Counted from the stretch's first letter, positions 9,191 to 17,576 are shown. The stretch: DNA of 64,000 bases from Halobacillus litoralis (GCF_009856355.1 NZ_WMEW01000012.1:59335-123334), one strand, 5' to 3'. The notes: generated from the sequence alone by a model not told the origin. Made by a program: numbers and translations.

Positions 9191-9387
9191 ACGTATGCCG
9201 TTATCTTTTCTCTCACCATTTTATCACATTTATACAGGGAAAAGTATCTTGATGAACGAAGATTTTACATCCTCCCCCTGTCGAAACCGGCAGGATCTTT
9301 GCAAATCCCTGCTGATTTGATGCGTTTTCCCTTTCTGTCCCTATGACAGATTTCGTCGATAAATTTTGTTCTATGCCTGTGCCTCAT
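9191..9387. other. non-coding stretch between two minus-strand terminators
   Basis: About 200 bp, AT-rich, without an open frame that has a ribosome-binding site on either strand. A -10-like TAAAAT on the minus strand precedes the hairpin at 9161, so a short transcript is conceivable. Nothing else recognisable. Confidence 0.4.
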
Positions 9388-9415
9388 AAAAAAACGCCTG
9401 AAAGCAGGCGCTTTT
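9388..9415. terminator. terminator after the GNAT gene
   Basis: CGCCTG (9395-9400) and CAGGCG (9405-9410) with flanking A-run and T-run; it works best on the minus strand. Confidence 0.8.
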
Positions 9416-9430
9416 GTTTCACATGGAACG
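9415..9430. promoter_or_regulatory. weak parS-like site
   Basis: The 16-mer TGTTTCACATGGAACG matches the parS consensus TGTTTCACGTGAAACA at 13 of 16 positions but changes the central CACGTG to CACATG. It overlaps the 3' end of the GNAT gene. Confidence 0.3.
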
Positions 9431-9970
9431 TGATGAGGATTCACGAATTCGTCCGTACACGTCGATGTCCTTGAATTCCCCTCTATGAAGCATGTCCTTT
9501 TTCAAGGTCCCTTCATAGGTAAGACCGGCCTTCTGCATGACCCGTGTAGAAGCAGGGTTGGAGGAGATTGCCGCTGCCCAGATCCGGTTCAGCTGCAGTT
9601 CCTCAAAACCGAAGCGGACCACCCGCTGCGCCGCCTCTGACGCATATCCGCGTCCCCAGTAAGGGCGCCCCATCCAATAGGCGAGTTCGCCTTTTTGGTG
9701 TCCTTGATCCACGCGGAGGGTCATCGTTCCGAGCAGTTCTCCGTCTTCCTTCCGTTTCACAGCGAAAGGAAAAGCCGTTTGTTCCTCCATCCATGCTGCA
9801 TGCGCGGCAATCCATTCTTTCGCATGATCAACGGTATACGGATGCGGAACAAACGTCGCTGCCGCCACCTCCCGGTCACCCGCAAGCTCGGCTGTTTTTT
9901 CAGTAAGATCTTCTGTGAAAGGCTCTAAAATAAGCCGTTCTGTACTCAATTTCCACTTCATAAAACTCAT
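9419..9970 (-). CDS. GNAT family N-acetyltransferase (RimJ/RimL type)
   Basis: A 183-residue acetyltransferase. The start TERLILEPFTEDL, the central GELAYWMGRPYWGRGYASEA (acetyl-CoA pyrophosphate loop as GRGYAS) and NPASTRVMQKAGL are typical of the RimJ/RimL branch that acetylates N-termini of proteins or small amines. The substrate cannot be told. The ATG at 9970 follows AGGAGGATGAG; ATG 9961 is an alternative. It is monocistronic, with its own terminator. It is the first gene of the block that separates noc from rsmG. Confidence 0.9.
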   Translation of the reverse strand: MSFMKWKLSTERLILEPFTEDLTEKTAELAGDREVAAATFVPHPYTVDHAKEWIAAHAAWMEEQTAFPFAVKRKEDGELLGTMTLRVDQGHQKGELAYWMGRPYWGRGYASEAAQRVVRFGFEELQLNRIWAAAISSNPASTRVMQKAGLTYEGTLKKDMLHRGEFKDIDVYGRIRESSSRSM

Positions 9971-10116
9971 CCTCCTGTTTTTCCATTCTTGATAGGTAAG
10001 GTCAATTCCTTTTATTTACATGGAATTTCATAATAAAATCACCAGCCTCGTGGAAAAATGAGCACAAATGCACAAGGATTAGAAGTTAGACCAATCTTAC
10101 GAGAGCAGGTGTCAGT

Positions 10117-10377
10117 ATGGAATTTCAACAATCCTACAAAGCAGGAGACATCGTCTATGTCATTTACCGCAATCCGCACACGTATGACGTGGCGAACGTC
10201 CAGGAGGCGGCCGTCGTCAATAACCCCGAACAGCCGGGCGACCTGGCGCTGTTTCTGTATGAAACCTATTTTCCACTCGATGAAAACATCGCGGTGTATG
10301 CATCAGAAGGAGAAGCAGAACGAGCCTACTATGATGCTTTCGGCGGCGGTGCTGAATCGGAGGGACAGCTGTGGTAA
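10117..10377 (+). CDS. splA: SplA, regulator of spore photoproduct lyase
   Basis: An 86-residue protein matching the SplA family. It starts MEFQQSYKAGDIVYVIYRNP and is close in size to B. subtilis SplA. In B. subtilis SplA lowers splB expression, probably by acting on the transcript like a TRAP protein. Its stop overlaps the splB start by 7 bp, so the two are translationally coupled. Expression in the forespore under sigma-G is known for the family; I could not identify a convincing sigma-G promoter upstream of 10117. Confidence 0.88.
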   Translation: MEFQQSYKAGDIVYVIYRNPHTYDVANVQEAAVVNNPEQPGDLALFLYETYFPLDENIAVYASEGEAERAYYDAFGGGAESEGQLW

Positions 10378-11399
10378 AACCATTTGTACCGGAACTTGTC
10401 TATATTGAACCGCGGGCCCTCGACTACCCTTTAGGCCGGGAATTAAAAGAGAAATTCGAAGGGATGGGGATTGAAATCCGGGAGACCACTTCCCATAACC
10501 AGGTCCGGAACCTGCCGGGGGAAAATGATTTCCAAAAATACCGGATGGCCAAATCGACCCTTGTTGTCGGTGTAAGAAAAACGCTCAAATTTGATACGTC
10601 CAAACCGTCAGCGGAGTACGCCATCCCGCTTGCCACAGGCTGTATGGGCCACTGTCACTACTGCTATCTGCAGACCACAATGGGCAGTAAACCGTACATC
10701 CGTACGTATGTGAACGTCGATGAAGTGCTCGACTCAGCAGAGCAGTATATGAAGGAAAGGGCCCCGGAAATGACCCGGTTTGAAGCGTCCTGTACGTCTG
10801 ATATTGTGGGCGTCGACCACTTGACCCATTCCTTGAAGCGGGCGATCGAATACTTCGGTCAGTCCGAATACGGCCAGCTCCGGTTTGTGACAAAATTCGC
10901 GCACGTCGATCATCTGCTCGATGCCAAGCACAACGGCCGCACCCGGTTCCGTTTCAGCATGAACGCAGATTATGTCATCAAATATCTGGAGCCCGGCACT
11001 TCCAGGCTCGATGACCGAATCGGGGCTGCCGTGAAAGTGGCTGAGGCCGGTTATCCGCTCGGCTTCATTATTGCCCCGATCTACCTTTACGAAGACTGGA
11101 AGGAAGGGTACAGAGTGCTGTTTGAAAAGCTGCAGGACAGACTTCCGGACCATGCGGTGAAAGATTTGACGTTCGAACTCATCCAGCACCGGTTCACAAA
11201 GCCGGCCAAACGCGTCATCCAGAAGAATTACCCTATGACTAAGCTTGAAATGGATGAAGAGAAACGCAAATACAAATGGGGACGCTACGGTATTGGGAAG
11301 TACGTGTACCAGAAGGACGAGCAGGAGGAAATGAAAAACGTCCTCGGCGGCTATATTGCCGAATACTTCCCGGAAGCCAGTCTCGAATATTTCACGTGA
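10371..11399 (+). CDS. splB: spore photoproduct lyase
   Basis: A 342-residue radical SAM enzyme that directly reverses spore photoproduct, the thymine dimer formed by UV in spore DNA. The cluster ligands Cys91, Cys95 and Cys98 lie in CMGHCHYC. The catalytic hydrogen-donor Cys141 lies in EASCTSD, and both numbers equal those of B. subtilis SplB. The start is a GTG at 10371 after CGGAGGGAC. The gene stops inside a parS-like 16-mer (11388-11403) and is followed by two terminators in a row. Confidence 0.97.
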   Translation: MVKPFVPELVYIEPRALDYPLGRELKEKFEGMGIEIRETTSHNQVRNLPGENDFQKYRMAKSTLVVGVRKTLKFDTSKPSAEYAIPLATGCMGHCHYCYLQTTMGSKPYIRTYVNVDEVLDSAEQYMKERAPEMTRFEASCTSDIVGVDHLTHSLKRAIEYFGQSEYGQLRFVTKFAHVDHLLDAKHNGRTRFRFSMNADYVIKYLEPGTSRLDDRIGAAVKVAEAGYPLGFIIAPIYLYEDWKEGYRVLFEKLQDRLPDHAVKDLTFELIQHRFTKPAKRVIQKNYPMTKLEMDEEKRKYKWGRYGIGKYVYQKDEQEEMKNVLGGYIAEYFPEASLEYFT

Positions 11400-11403
11400 A
11401 ACA
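11388..11403. promoter_or_regulatory. parS centromere site
   Basis: The 16-mer TATTTCACGTGAAACA differs from the consensus parS TGTTTCACGTGAAACA only at position 2. It overlaps the splB stop codon and is about 15 kb from oriC, where ParB loading sites are expected. Confidence 0.8.
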
Positions 11404-11405
11404 AC

Positions 11406-11430
11406 AAAGACCTCCATCCGGAGGTCTTCA
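11406..11430. terminator. first terminator after splB
   Basis: The hairpin has GACCTCC and GGAGGTC arms. The 23-mer at 11406-11428 recurs exactly at 12009-12031. Confidence 0.75.
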
Positions 11431-11431
11431 G

Positions 11432-11470
11432 CTTGTAGAGAACCCCCTGTTTCTTTACAAGTTTTTTCTT
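11432..11470 (+). terminator. second terminator after splB
   Basis: An 11-bp stem (11432-11442 with 11451-11461, one G-T pair) and an 8-nt loop are followed by TTTTTTCTTT. It is independent of the hairpin just before it. Confidence 0.75.
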
Positions 11471-11472
11471 TC

Positions 11473-11817
11473 TTACCGCCAGGAGCGTAAGCCCCTTCCC
11501 TTTCCGCGGACGAGCGCCCGAGCTTCCTCGCAAAACCCATGCTCGGTGATCTCGGACCACTCGTTCTTCCGCAGGAGTGGAAGGGGCACCGCTCCTTGGG
11601 AGTTCTTTAAAATCGAAAAAGATTCCCCTTCAACCCGCTCACCCTTGTTGGATGGCAGGCAGTCTTTTTCATATTCCGACAGGCAGGCAGCCGTCATCAG
11701 CGCCTGTTCTTTCCCTTTTTCTTTTGCAAGCGTCAATAGCGCAGTCCATGCCGTTCTTTTGAGTCTGCGAACCTGCTTAGTGCACAATCTCTCGTCTATA
11801 TATGCTACTGTCGGCAC
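11473..11817 (-). CDS. doubtful hypothetical protein
   Basis: An open frame of up to 114 codons, starting at a GTG without a recognisable Shine-Dalgarno sequence. The translation is basic, with helical-looking stretches such as VRRLKRTAWTALLTLAKEKG, and matches no family I know. It lies between duplicated terminators and its upstream DNA is the structured repeat-like stretch, which leaves no obvious promoter. It may be a relic or may not be coding at all. Confidence 0.25.
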   Translation of the reverse strand: MPTVAYIDERLCTKQVRRLKRTAWTALLTLAKEKGKEQALMTAACLSEYEKDCLPSNKGERVEGESFSILKNSQGAVPLPLLRKNEWSEITEHGFCEEARALVRGKGRGLRSWR

Positions 11818-11955
11818 GAGGAGCGTTCGGTGGTGATGCCTGCGGGAACAGCACGGGCCGAAGATCCACTTGGGCAGGCGGTCTTCCTGACCAAGTTAGC
11901 TGAGGGCGTGCCCGCGGCATTCATCCACCGATAAGCGGAACGTGCCCTCTCAACA
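11818..11955. repeat. structured intergenic repeat-like element
   Basis: GC-rich DNA with nested complementary blocks: GCCTGCGGG against CCCGCGGC, GAAGA against TCTTC, and TCGGTGG near one end against CCACCGA near the other. Folded this way it resembles the short intergenic repeats scattered through many Bacillaceae genomes. No second copy lies in this window, so repeat status is inference from composition. Confidence 0.35.
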
Positions 11956-12005
11956 CGAGAAATGTACAGCTCTAACTGGTTAACACAGGCTTTTTCTACA
12001 GCCCC

Positions 12006-12037
12006 AAAAAAGACCTCCATCCGGAGGTCTTTTTTGT
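12006..12037. terminator. terminator after the germinant receptor operon
   Basis: The hairpin has GACCTCC and GGAGGTC arms, with A-run and T-run on either side. The core 23-mer is identical to the one after splB. Confidence 0.85.
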
Positions 12038-12046
12038 TTAGGTAAA

Positions 12047-13135
12047 TTAAGAGAAAATGCCGTATTCGGTAATTTCGACATCAACATCAAACTGAATATC
12101 CATATCCGGGTAGAGATCCTCCCACCGTTTTTCATCAAAATGCCTCGTCCTCGTCTTGGCGAAATGGCCGAGACCGAGCGGGTCGATGCCTTCCTTCTTA
12201 AACAACTCGATCATCTCATCCGCATTCGTTTTGAAATAGTCGACAAACGCATCTTCCATTTCCTCGGCCAGCTGCGGGGAAGGCTTCTCTTCCACGCCTA
12301 CCATTTCATTGACTTCCGACTTCAGCTTCACATTGATTTCCAAACCAGGGTTCTCGTTCGTTCCTGTCAGTTTATAATCTACGGTGGAACCGATGTTATC
12401 AAGCATAATCGTCCCCTCCTGAAAGGGGAGATCCTGCATTCCTCTCGTGAAATTCTCTTTCATCATTTTGAACGTAAATACTTTCGCATCCGAAAGCGTG
12501 GTCACCAGTTTCCCTTTCTTAAAAAAACCGATGCCCGATATTTCCACAAAGGACTCTTTCTGCGCCAAAATAGGAAGGTAGGGATCCATCCCAATCGCAT
12601 AATAGGCATACAGAAATTCGTGCAGGCTTGTCGATGGAAAGTTGTGATGGATATTATTCTCAATCAATCCCTGGAGATGCTTGGACGTAGTCTCATCCTG
12701 GGTATACCCATTTTCAATCAAATCCTGGGTCTGTCCATCCACCACACCGAGATACATGTTCCGGCTTAAACGGGCATCCCGGCTTAACACATCAATCACA
12801 TCGGAAATCCCTTCCTCAGCCAGTTCCATACTGTATAAGGTGACCGCCAGTTTACCAATGGAAATCGGCTTGGAGGATTGTTTCTGGATTTCCTTTTCCA
12901 CATCCTTGATGGAGTTGGCGTCGACGGTCAAATAGAGTTCCGACGCAGCAGTTTTCTTTTCACTTTTGCCGTACTGCGGAATCGATACGGTTCCTTTGAT
13001 TCTTCCTCCATCGCCGCCACGGTCATAGCCGGAAATCTGGACAATTGCATTTTCCTCGACGCTTTTACTCGGTACACATCCAGCTGACAGGAGGAGGATG
13101 CAGAGAAGTACGAAAAATTTCCACTTAATGTTCAT
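12047..13135 (-). CDS. germinant receptor C subunit, Ger(x)C lipoprotein
   Basis: A 362-residue lipoprotein of the GerAC/GerKC family. The signal peptide ends in the lipobox LSAGC (Cys20), so it should be anchored to the outer face of the spore inner membrane. The family blocks GKLAVTLYSMELAEEGI and RNMYLGVVDG are present. The start at 13135 overlaps the stop of the B-subunit gene by 11 bp, showing a tightly coupled operon. Together with subunits A and B it forms a nutrient receptor that triggers germination. The germinant recognised cannot be predicted. Confidence 0.95.
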   Translation of the reverse strand: MNIKWKFFVLLCILLLSAGCVPSKSVEENAIVQISGYDRGGDGGRIKGTVSIPQYGKSEKKTAASELYLTVDANSIKDVEKEIQKQSSKPISIGKLAVTLYSMELAEEGISDVIDVLSRDARLSRNMYLGVVDGQTQDLIENGYTQDETTSKHLQGLIENNIHHNFPSTSLHEFLYAYYAIGMDPYLPILAQKESFVEISGIGFFKKGKLVTTLSDAKVFTFKMMKENFTRGMQDLPFQEGTIMLDNIGSTVDYKLTGTNENPGLEINVKLKSEVNEMVGVEEKPSPQLAEEMEDAFVDYFKTNADEMIELFKKEGIDPLGLGHFAKTRTRHFDEKRWEDLYPDMDIQFDVDVEITEYGIFS

Positions 13136-14240
13136 GTCGTTTCCTCACTTTGTCCGTAATCGTTTTCAAAAGGAGAAGAACAGGAATGTAAAGCAGCACA
13201 TAAAAGCCGACGGTACCGATGAAGTTATTGATGGCATTAATTGGGTCCCTTCCAGCCACCAGAGCGACCGGGAAGAACAAGGAGATACAGGTGAACCTCA
13301 GAAAATGGATCTGCTTCACCGGGAAGACCCTTTTCATCACGCGCGTCGCTCCCCAGATCCCGATACAGACGTTAGGCAGAATCACATACAGCCACATCGC
13401 AATCCCGACATACTCAAATCGTTCAATGAACGGAAATTCGACAATTTTCCATGTGGAGATCGTTCCCCATACGACCTGCTTCAGCTGTTCCTCGCTGAAG
13501 TAGACAAACGTGACGAGGACGCTGATGAAGTAAAGCATCGTCGTATAGAAGACGGCAAAATGAGCCCATTTTTTTGATTTATGAGGATCTTTGATAAAGG
13601 GATAGAAGATCAATAGAAACTCCAGGCCGAGAAAGCTGAGTGCACTCTGCTTTGCAGCCGCCATAATCTGCATCGGACTGTGCTCGATGTTCGGGTAGAT
13701 ATTCATCGTATGACCCGCCTGGATAGGGAAAAACTTCAGCAGAAGGATCGGCAGGCCGATGACGATACTGATCAGCGCAATTCCGGTGAGTACCCGGAAC
13801 CCCCCGGAGACGATATAGTAGACAAGCCCGATCATGACAAAGGCAAAAATCCAGACCTGCAGTCCGGGAAACATCCACACTTTAATGACTTCAATAAAGG
13901 TGATCATGACATCAAACGCCAGCAGCAGGGCATAGATTGCGAATAGAAGACTTAAAAAACCACCGATGTATTTTCCGAATACCTGCTTATGAATATGAAC
14001 AATATCCCCGCCTCCATTCTGAAGGAGACGGTACATCACCCAAACGAGGACTTGGAGGAATCCCCCTGCGACAAGAACAGAAATCCAGGCGTCAAAACCG
14101 GCTGTTTCCACTAAATACCGCTCAAACCCGAGAATTCCGATGCCGACCTGCATGGTGCAGATGATGAAAAAAACATAAAATGGGCTGACCAAATAGTTTT
14201 CAGAAATGTTCAATCCTTCGATTTCGTTTAATTTATTCAT
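13125..14240 (-). CDS. germinant receptor B subunit (GerAB/GerKB transporter-like)
   Basis: A 371-residue, about ten-helix membrane protein of the APC superfamily (GerAB/ArcD/ProY family). This is the subunit thought to bind the nutrient. The first helix shows CTMQVGIGILGFER, the conserved glycine-rich unwound segment. It starts at ATG 14240 and overlaps the A-subunit stop by 8 bp. It belongs to the A-B-C operon 15744-12047. Confidence 0.96.
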   Translation of the reverse strand: MNKLNEIEGLNISENYLVSPFYVFFIICTMQVGIGILGFERYLVETAGFDAWISVLVAGGFLQVLVWVMYRLLQNGGGDIVHIHKQVFGKYIGGFLSLLFAIYALLLAFDVMITFIEVIKVWMFPGLQVWIFAFVMIGLVYYIVSGGFRVLTGIALISIVIGLPILLLKFFPIQAGHTMNIYPNIEHSPMQIMAAAKQSALSFLGLEFLLIFYPFIKDPHKSKKWAHFAVFYTTMLYFISVLVTFVYFSEEQLKQVVWGTISTWKIVEFPFIERFEYVGIAMWLYVILPNVCIGIWGATRVMKRVFPVKQIHFLRFTCISLFFPVALVAGRDPINAINNFIGTVGFYVLLYIPVLLLLKTITDKVRKRHEH

Positions 14241-15744
14241 CGATATCCCTCTTTGCTTTCACCCTGTCTTTATTCATACGGATCGGATCCTCGGACCGCA
14301 TCAGCACCGGACGCTCAACCTGCTTCGGAAATGGAAGGCGTATGAATGCATCTTTCAAATCCTTGAACCGCAGTGGGTACAACGGTTCAAAAAATGGACG
14401 GCCGATGGACTGAAGCTTGATCAGATGACCGATGTAGAACACCATACACATCGACACACCGACAAGCCCCCAGAGCTGGGCACCCATCAGAAACGGAAAA
14501 CGGATCAGACGGATGGTATTACCAATTTGATAAACCGGTGTCGTAAAGGAAGCCAGGGCACTGAGCGCCACAATGATCAGAAGGACGTTACTCGTCAGGC
14601 CCGCATCCACGGCAGCTGTACCAATAACGATACCTCCTACGATACCGATCGTCTGGCCGATTTTCGTCGGAAGCCGCGCACCCGCTTCCCGGAGGAGTTC
14701 AATCGTCAATTCCAGTATGATCACTTCAAGAATCGGTGGGAAGGGAATATCAGACCTGGAGGATACAATGGTAGCCATCAACTCCGGTGGAATCATCTCA
14801 AAATGATACGTCAGCACGGCTACGTACAAAGGTGTGCTCAGAACAGAAAAGATAACAGCAAATAAACGGATGAGCCGAAAGACAGAAGCCAGGTGCCAAG
14901 TAAGGTAGTAATCATCCGAGGCCCCGAAAAATTCGACCACTGTTGTCGGGCATGTAAGTGCGTGAGGCGATCCGTCGACTAATATCGCGATTTTTCCTTC
15001 CGCCAGATTGGAAACCACCCTGTCCGGCCGCTCTGTGTCAAGCAGCTGTGGAAAGGGGGAATTGGAATTATCCGCAATCATCTGGGTAATAAACGAGCTG
15101 TCGACCAGCTGATCATACTCGATATCCTGGAGACGCTGAGTAACCGTATCCACATTATCCTTGTCCGCCACCCCGTCGATATAGATCACCGCTGTCCGGG
15201 TGCTCGTCATTTTTCCAACCTGCAGTTCTTTGACAGTGAGCTGCGGAAGCGGAAGACGTTTACGGATCAAATTAATGTTCGTATTGATCGTCTCAACGAA
15301 AGCTTCCTTTGGTCCTACGACACTGAATTCGACTTCCGGGATGCCCACATCTCTTGATTCCAGTGAAACCGCTGGAACAAGCAGGACTTTATCAACAGAC
15401 GATTTCACTTGGATCATAATGTATCCGAACATGACTTTTGTCTGGATGACCTTCAGATCGTCCGTAATGAGAACATTTTCAACGGGGATGGTTTCTTTGA
15501 TCTCCTTTAAACTGTGTAAATCGTGACTGTTTAGCGTTGTCAGTACTGAACGGTTCAAGATTTTCGAGTCACTCATCGTTTTTAAATAGGAAACAGTACA
15601 CCGGGTCGTCCCATCGAGTTCAAATTGAATGAAATCCTCAGATTTCCCCAGCACTTCAATAAATTCAGGAAGCGTGTCACTTTCATTATAGGAAGGTTTC
15701 TGATCTCCCTGCTTTTTTTTATTTTTCCGCATCCATTTCCACAT
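14233..15744 (-). CDS. germinant receptor A subunit (GerA family)
   Basis: A 503-residue GerAA/GerKA-type protein. It has a soluble N-terminal part (to about residue 290) with DCTVSYLKT-like and EGKIAILVDGSPHALTCPTTVVEFF blocks, then about five membrane helices with ILEVIILELTIELLREAG and GIVGGIVIGTAAVDAG. It oligomerises into the ion channel of the receptor. The ATG at 15744 follows AAGGAGC. The gene is the first of the operon; forespore (sigma-G) expression is expected for the family but no promoter was assigned. Confidence 0.96.
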   Translation of the reverse strand: MWKWMRKNKKKQGDQKPSYNESDTLPEFIEVLGKSEDFIQFELDGTTRCTVSYLKTMSDSKILNRSVLTTLNSHDLHSLKEIKETIPVENVLITDDLKVIQTKVMFGYIMIQVKSSVDKVLLVPAVSLESRDVGIPEVEFSVVGPKEAFVETINTNINLIRKRLPLPQLTVKELQVGKMTSTRTAVIYIDGVADKDNVDTVTQRLQDIEYDQLVDSSFITQMIADNSNSPFPQLLDTERPDRVVSNLAEGKIAILVDGSPHALTCPTTVVEFFGASDDYYLTWHLASVFRLIRLFAVIFSVLSTPLYVAVLTYHFEMIPPELMATIVSSRSDIPFPPILEVIILELTIELLREAGARLPTKIGQTIGIVGGIVIGTAAVDAGLTSNVLLIIVALSALASFTTPVYQIGNTIRLIRFPFLMGAQLWGLVGVSMCMVFYIGHLIKLQSIGRPFFEPLYPLRFKDLKDAFIRLPFPKQVERPVLMRSEDPIRMNKDRVKAKRDIDE

Positions 15745-15848
15745 GATGAGCTCCTTACATTAAGTCTGACTTCTTCTCTCTTATCATCCACATTCCGTAA
15801 TAATTTATACTCCCCGGGACAGGATAAGAGGGATGAAGGAGGCCGGTC

Positions 15849-16055
15849 ATGATTTATGCTTATCTTTCCCCGTTGGTTTTCATCGTCTGTATATTCGTCT
15901 CCACGATATTTGTTGTCGACTGGTTAGCCAAATTATTAATCTACGGATTTCTTGTCAATTTTATATTTCTGCCATGGATCGTTCTTTACCGCCATGAACA
16001 AAAAGAAAGCGAGGAGGGAAACAGCAATGTCGGAAAAGAAACTAACAGCCAATGA
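15849..16055 (+). CDS. small two-helix membrane protein, candidate germinant-receptor D subunit
   Basis: A 68-residue protein with two hydrophobic segments (about residues 5-22 and 26-46) and a charged, hydrophilic tail. It begins 9 nt after a clear AAGGAGG, which supports translation. It is divergent from the receptor A-subunit gene, with about 100 bp between starts. Small two-helix D proteins encoded beside germinant receptor operons are known in Bacillus; size, topology and position fit, but I cannot show homology by eye. Its end overlaps the next start by 29 bp. Confidence 0.6.
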   Translation: MIYAYLSPLVFIVCIFVSTIFVVDWLAKLLIYGFLVNFIFLPWIVLYRHEQKESEEGNSNVGKETNSQ

Positions 16056-17013
16056 AGTGGGCGTACTGTGGACGCAGTATATCCAGAACAGTATGGCTGT
16101 TCCTGTACTCGAATACTTGAAGAATACGTGTGAGGATGAAGACTTGAGCCCCCTGATCGAGATGGCGGGAGACCTCGCAGAAAAGGGGCTGGACACCTGT
16201 ACAGATTTTTTCAAGGAAGCTCGTCTGCCAGTTCCCAACGGCTATTCGCTCGATGATTTAAACCCGAGAGCAAAGAAACTGTTCACGGATGCATTTATGC
16301 TGACGTTTTTAGAGCATATGGGAAAAGTCGGATTAACCTCGGACGGCTATTCCCTCGGAGCCTCTGCCAGAGAAGACGTGCGCGCTTTTTTTACCGACCG
16401 GATCAATCAGCAGGATAAGCTGTACAATTTATGTGTCCAAACCGCGCTTGAAAAAGGCATCTATACGAGAGCTCCTCAAATTGAAATTCTGAATGAAACC
16501 GAATATATCCAAAGTAAATCCTACTATCATCCGTTTCATAAACGGTCACTGAACACGATTGAAATCACTCATATTTATGAGAACGTCAAAAACAATGCCC
16601 TTGGGGAAGTGATCTGCCAGGCCTTCGGTCAGACGACGAAAAACAAGACTGTTAAAAAGTACATGAGACGCGGAAAACAAATTTCCATCGATCACCGGAT
16701 CTGCCTTTCCACCATCCTTGAGAAATCCGGAATCACCGTTCCGATGAAATCTGCCAGTTTATTGACAACCAGCACCGATCCGGTCTTTTCCGACCGTTTG
16801 ATGATGTATATGATCAGTGTGCTCATTTCCGCCGGACAGGGCAACTACATCAACGGAGCAGCCGTCAGCCTGCGCTATGATATCGTCTATCATTATCATA
16901 AGCTCATGCTGGAAGCCGCCGTCTATGGGAAAGACGGGCTGGACATGATGATTGAGAATGGCTGGTTTGAAGAGCCCCCGCAGGCGCCGGACAAACAGAG
17001 ACTCATCCAATAA
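16027..17013 (+). CDS. DUF3231 family protein
   Basis: A 328-residue protein starting at ATG 16027, 7 nt after GAGGAGGG; the open frame reaches further upstream, but no better start is there. It matches DUF3231, two similar all-helical halves. Each half begins with a phrase of the type LTANEVGVLWTQYIQNS or ISIDHRICLSTILEKSG and includes a four-helix-bundle pattern. The function is unknown. It lies second in a three-gene cassette divergent from the germinant receptor operon, with a 29-bp overlap to the gene before it and 22 bp to the one after. Confidence 0.75.
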   Translation: MSEKKLTANEVGVLWTQYIQNSMAVPVLEYLKNTCEDEDLSPLIEMAGDLAEKGLDTCTDFFKEARLPVPNGYSLDDLNPRAKKLFTDAFMLTFLEHMGKVGLTSDGYSLGASAREDVRAFFTDRINQQDKLYNLCVQTALEKGIYTRAPQIEILNETEYIQSKSYYHPFHKRSLNTIEITHIYENVKNNALGEVICQAFGQTTKNKTVKKYMRRGKQISIDHRICLSTILEKSGITVPMKSASLLTTSTDPVFSDRLMMYMISVLISAGQGNYINGAAVSLRYDIVYHYHKLMLEAAVYGKDGLDMMIENGWFEEPPQAPDKQRLIQ

Positions 17014-17035
17014 ACTCAGCGGAAGAGGAATAGAC

Positions 17036-17503
17036 ATGAAGGAAAAACGACTGGAAATCATATTATGGAGCATTGCCTTTCCCGGGTTCGGACAGATCCT
17101 GAACGGACAGTTCTTCAAAGGGCTCTCTTTTATCATCATTGAAGTGGTTTTAAACTATAACAGCCGCTTCAATATGGCCATCATACACAGCTTCCACGGA
17201 GATATCGCCAAAGCGGTTGAGGTGACCAATTACCAGTGGCTGATGTTTTATCCGTGTATTTATATGTTCGCCGTATGGGATGCCTATGCCCAGGCCGACG
17301 GAAAAGTCCCCCCCTATTCGTTTCTTCCGTTTGCTTTTTCAGCCTACTTCGTTACGGTGGGGTTGATTTTTTCGTCCACGCTGCGGATCTTGGGCGTATT
17401 GATCGGACCGATCTGGCTTCCCATACTTTTTCTCATTCCCGGGATTGGAAGCGGTTTGATTGTGCGGTCTCTCCTGCTCCGTTTCTCCGACCATTCCTCC
17501 TGA
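17036..17503 (+). CDS. uncharacterised four-helix membrane protein
   Basis: A 155-residue protein starting at ATG 17036 after GGAAGAGGAA. It has about four hydrophobic helices. The first carries WSIAFPGFGQILNGQFFKG, a glycine-proline pattern seen in small multi-helix membrane proteins of the TM2-like type. No family assignment is secure. It is the third gene of the cassette 15849-17503 and seems co-transcribed with the DUF3231 gene. Confidence 0.6.
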   Translation: MKEKRLEIILWSIAFPGFGQILNGQFFKGLSFIIIEVVLNYNSRFNMAIIHSFHGDIAKAVEVTNYQWLMFYPCIYMFAVWDAYAQADGKVPPYSFLPFAFSAYFVTVGLIFSSTLRILGVLIGPIWLPILFLIPGIGSGLIVRSLLLRFSDHSS

Positions 17504-17513
17504 ATACGCCTCT

Positions 17514-17550
17514 CTTGTTTGAACATTCCATGATCGTGGAATGAGCACAT
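17514..17550 (+). promoter_or_regulatory. SigB-like promoter and inverted repeat before the SDR gene
   Basis: GTTTGA, 14 bp and TGGAAT each differ by one base from the sigma-B consensus (GTTTAA, GGGWAW). The same bases form a perfect 7-bp inverted repeat (CATTCCA at 17524-17530 with its complement at 17537-17543), so an operator is an alternative reading. Confidence 0.35.
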
Positions 17551-17576
17551 TAAAACAAGTTGGAGGAGGAATTGAA

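Noticed and set aside
11805..12020. 71-codon minus-strand frame next to the ger operon
   Set aside because: It lies inside the structured repeat-like DNA and reaches into a terminator; no Shine-Dalgarno sequence.
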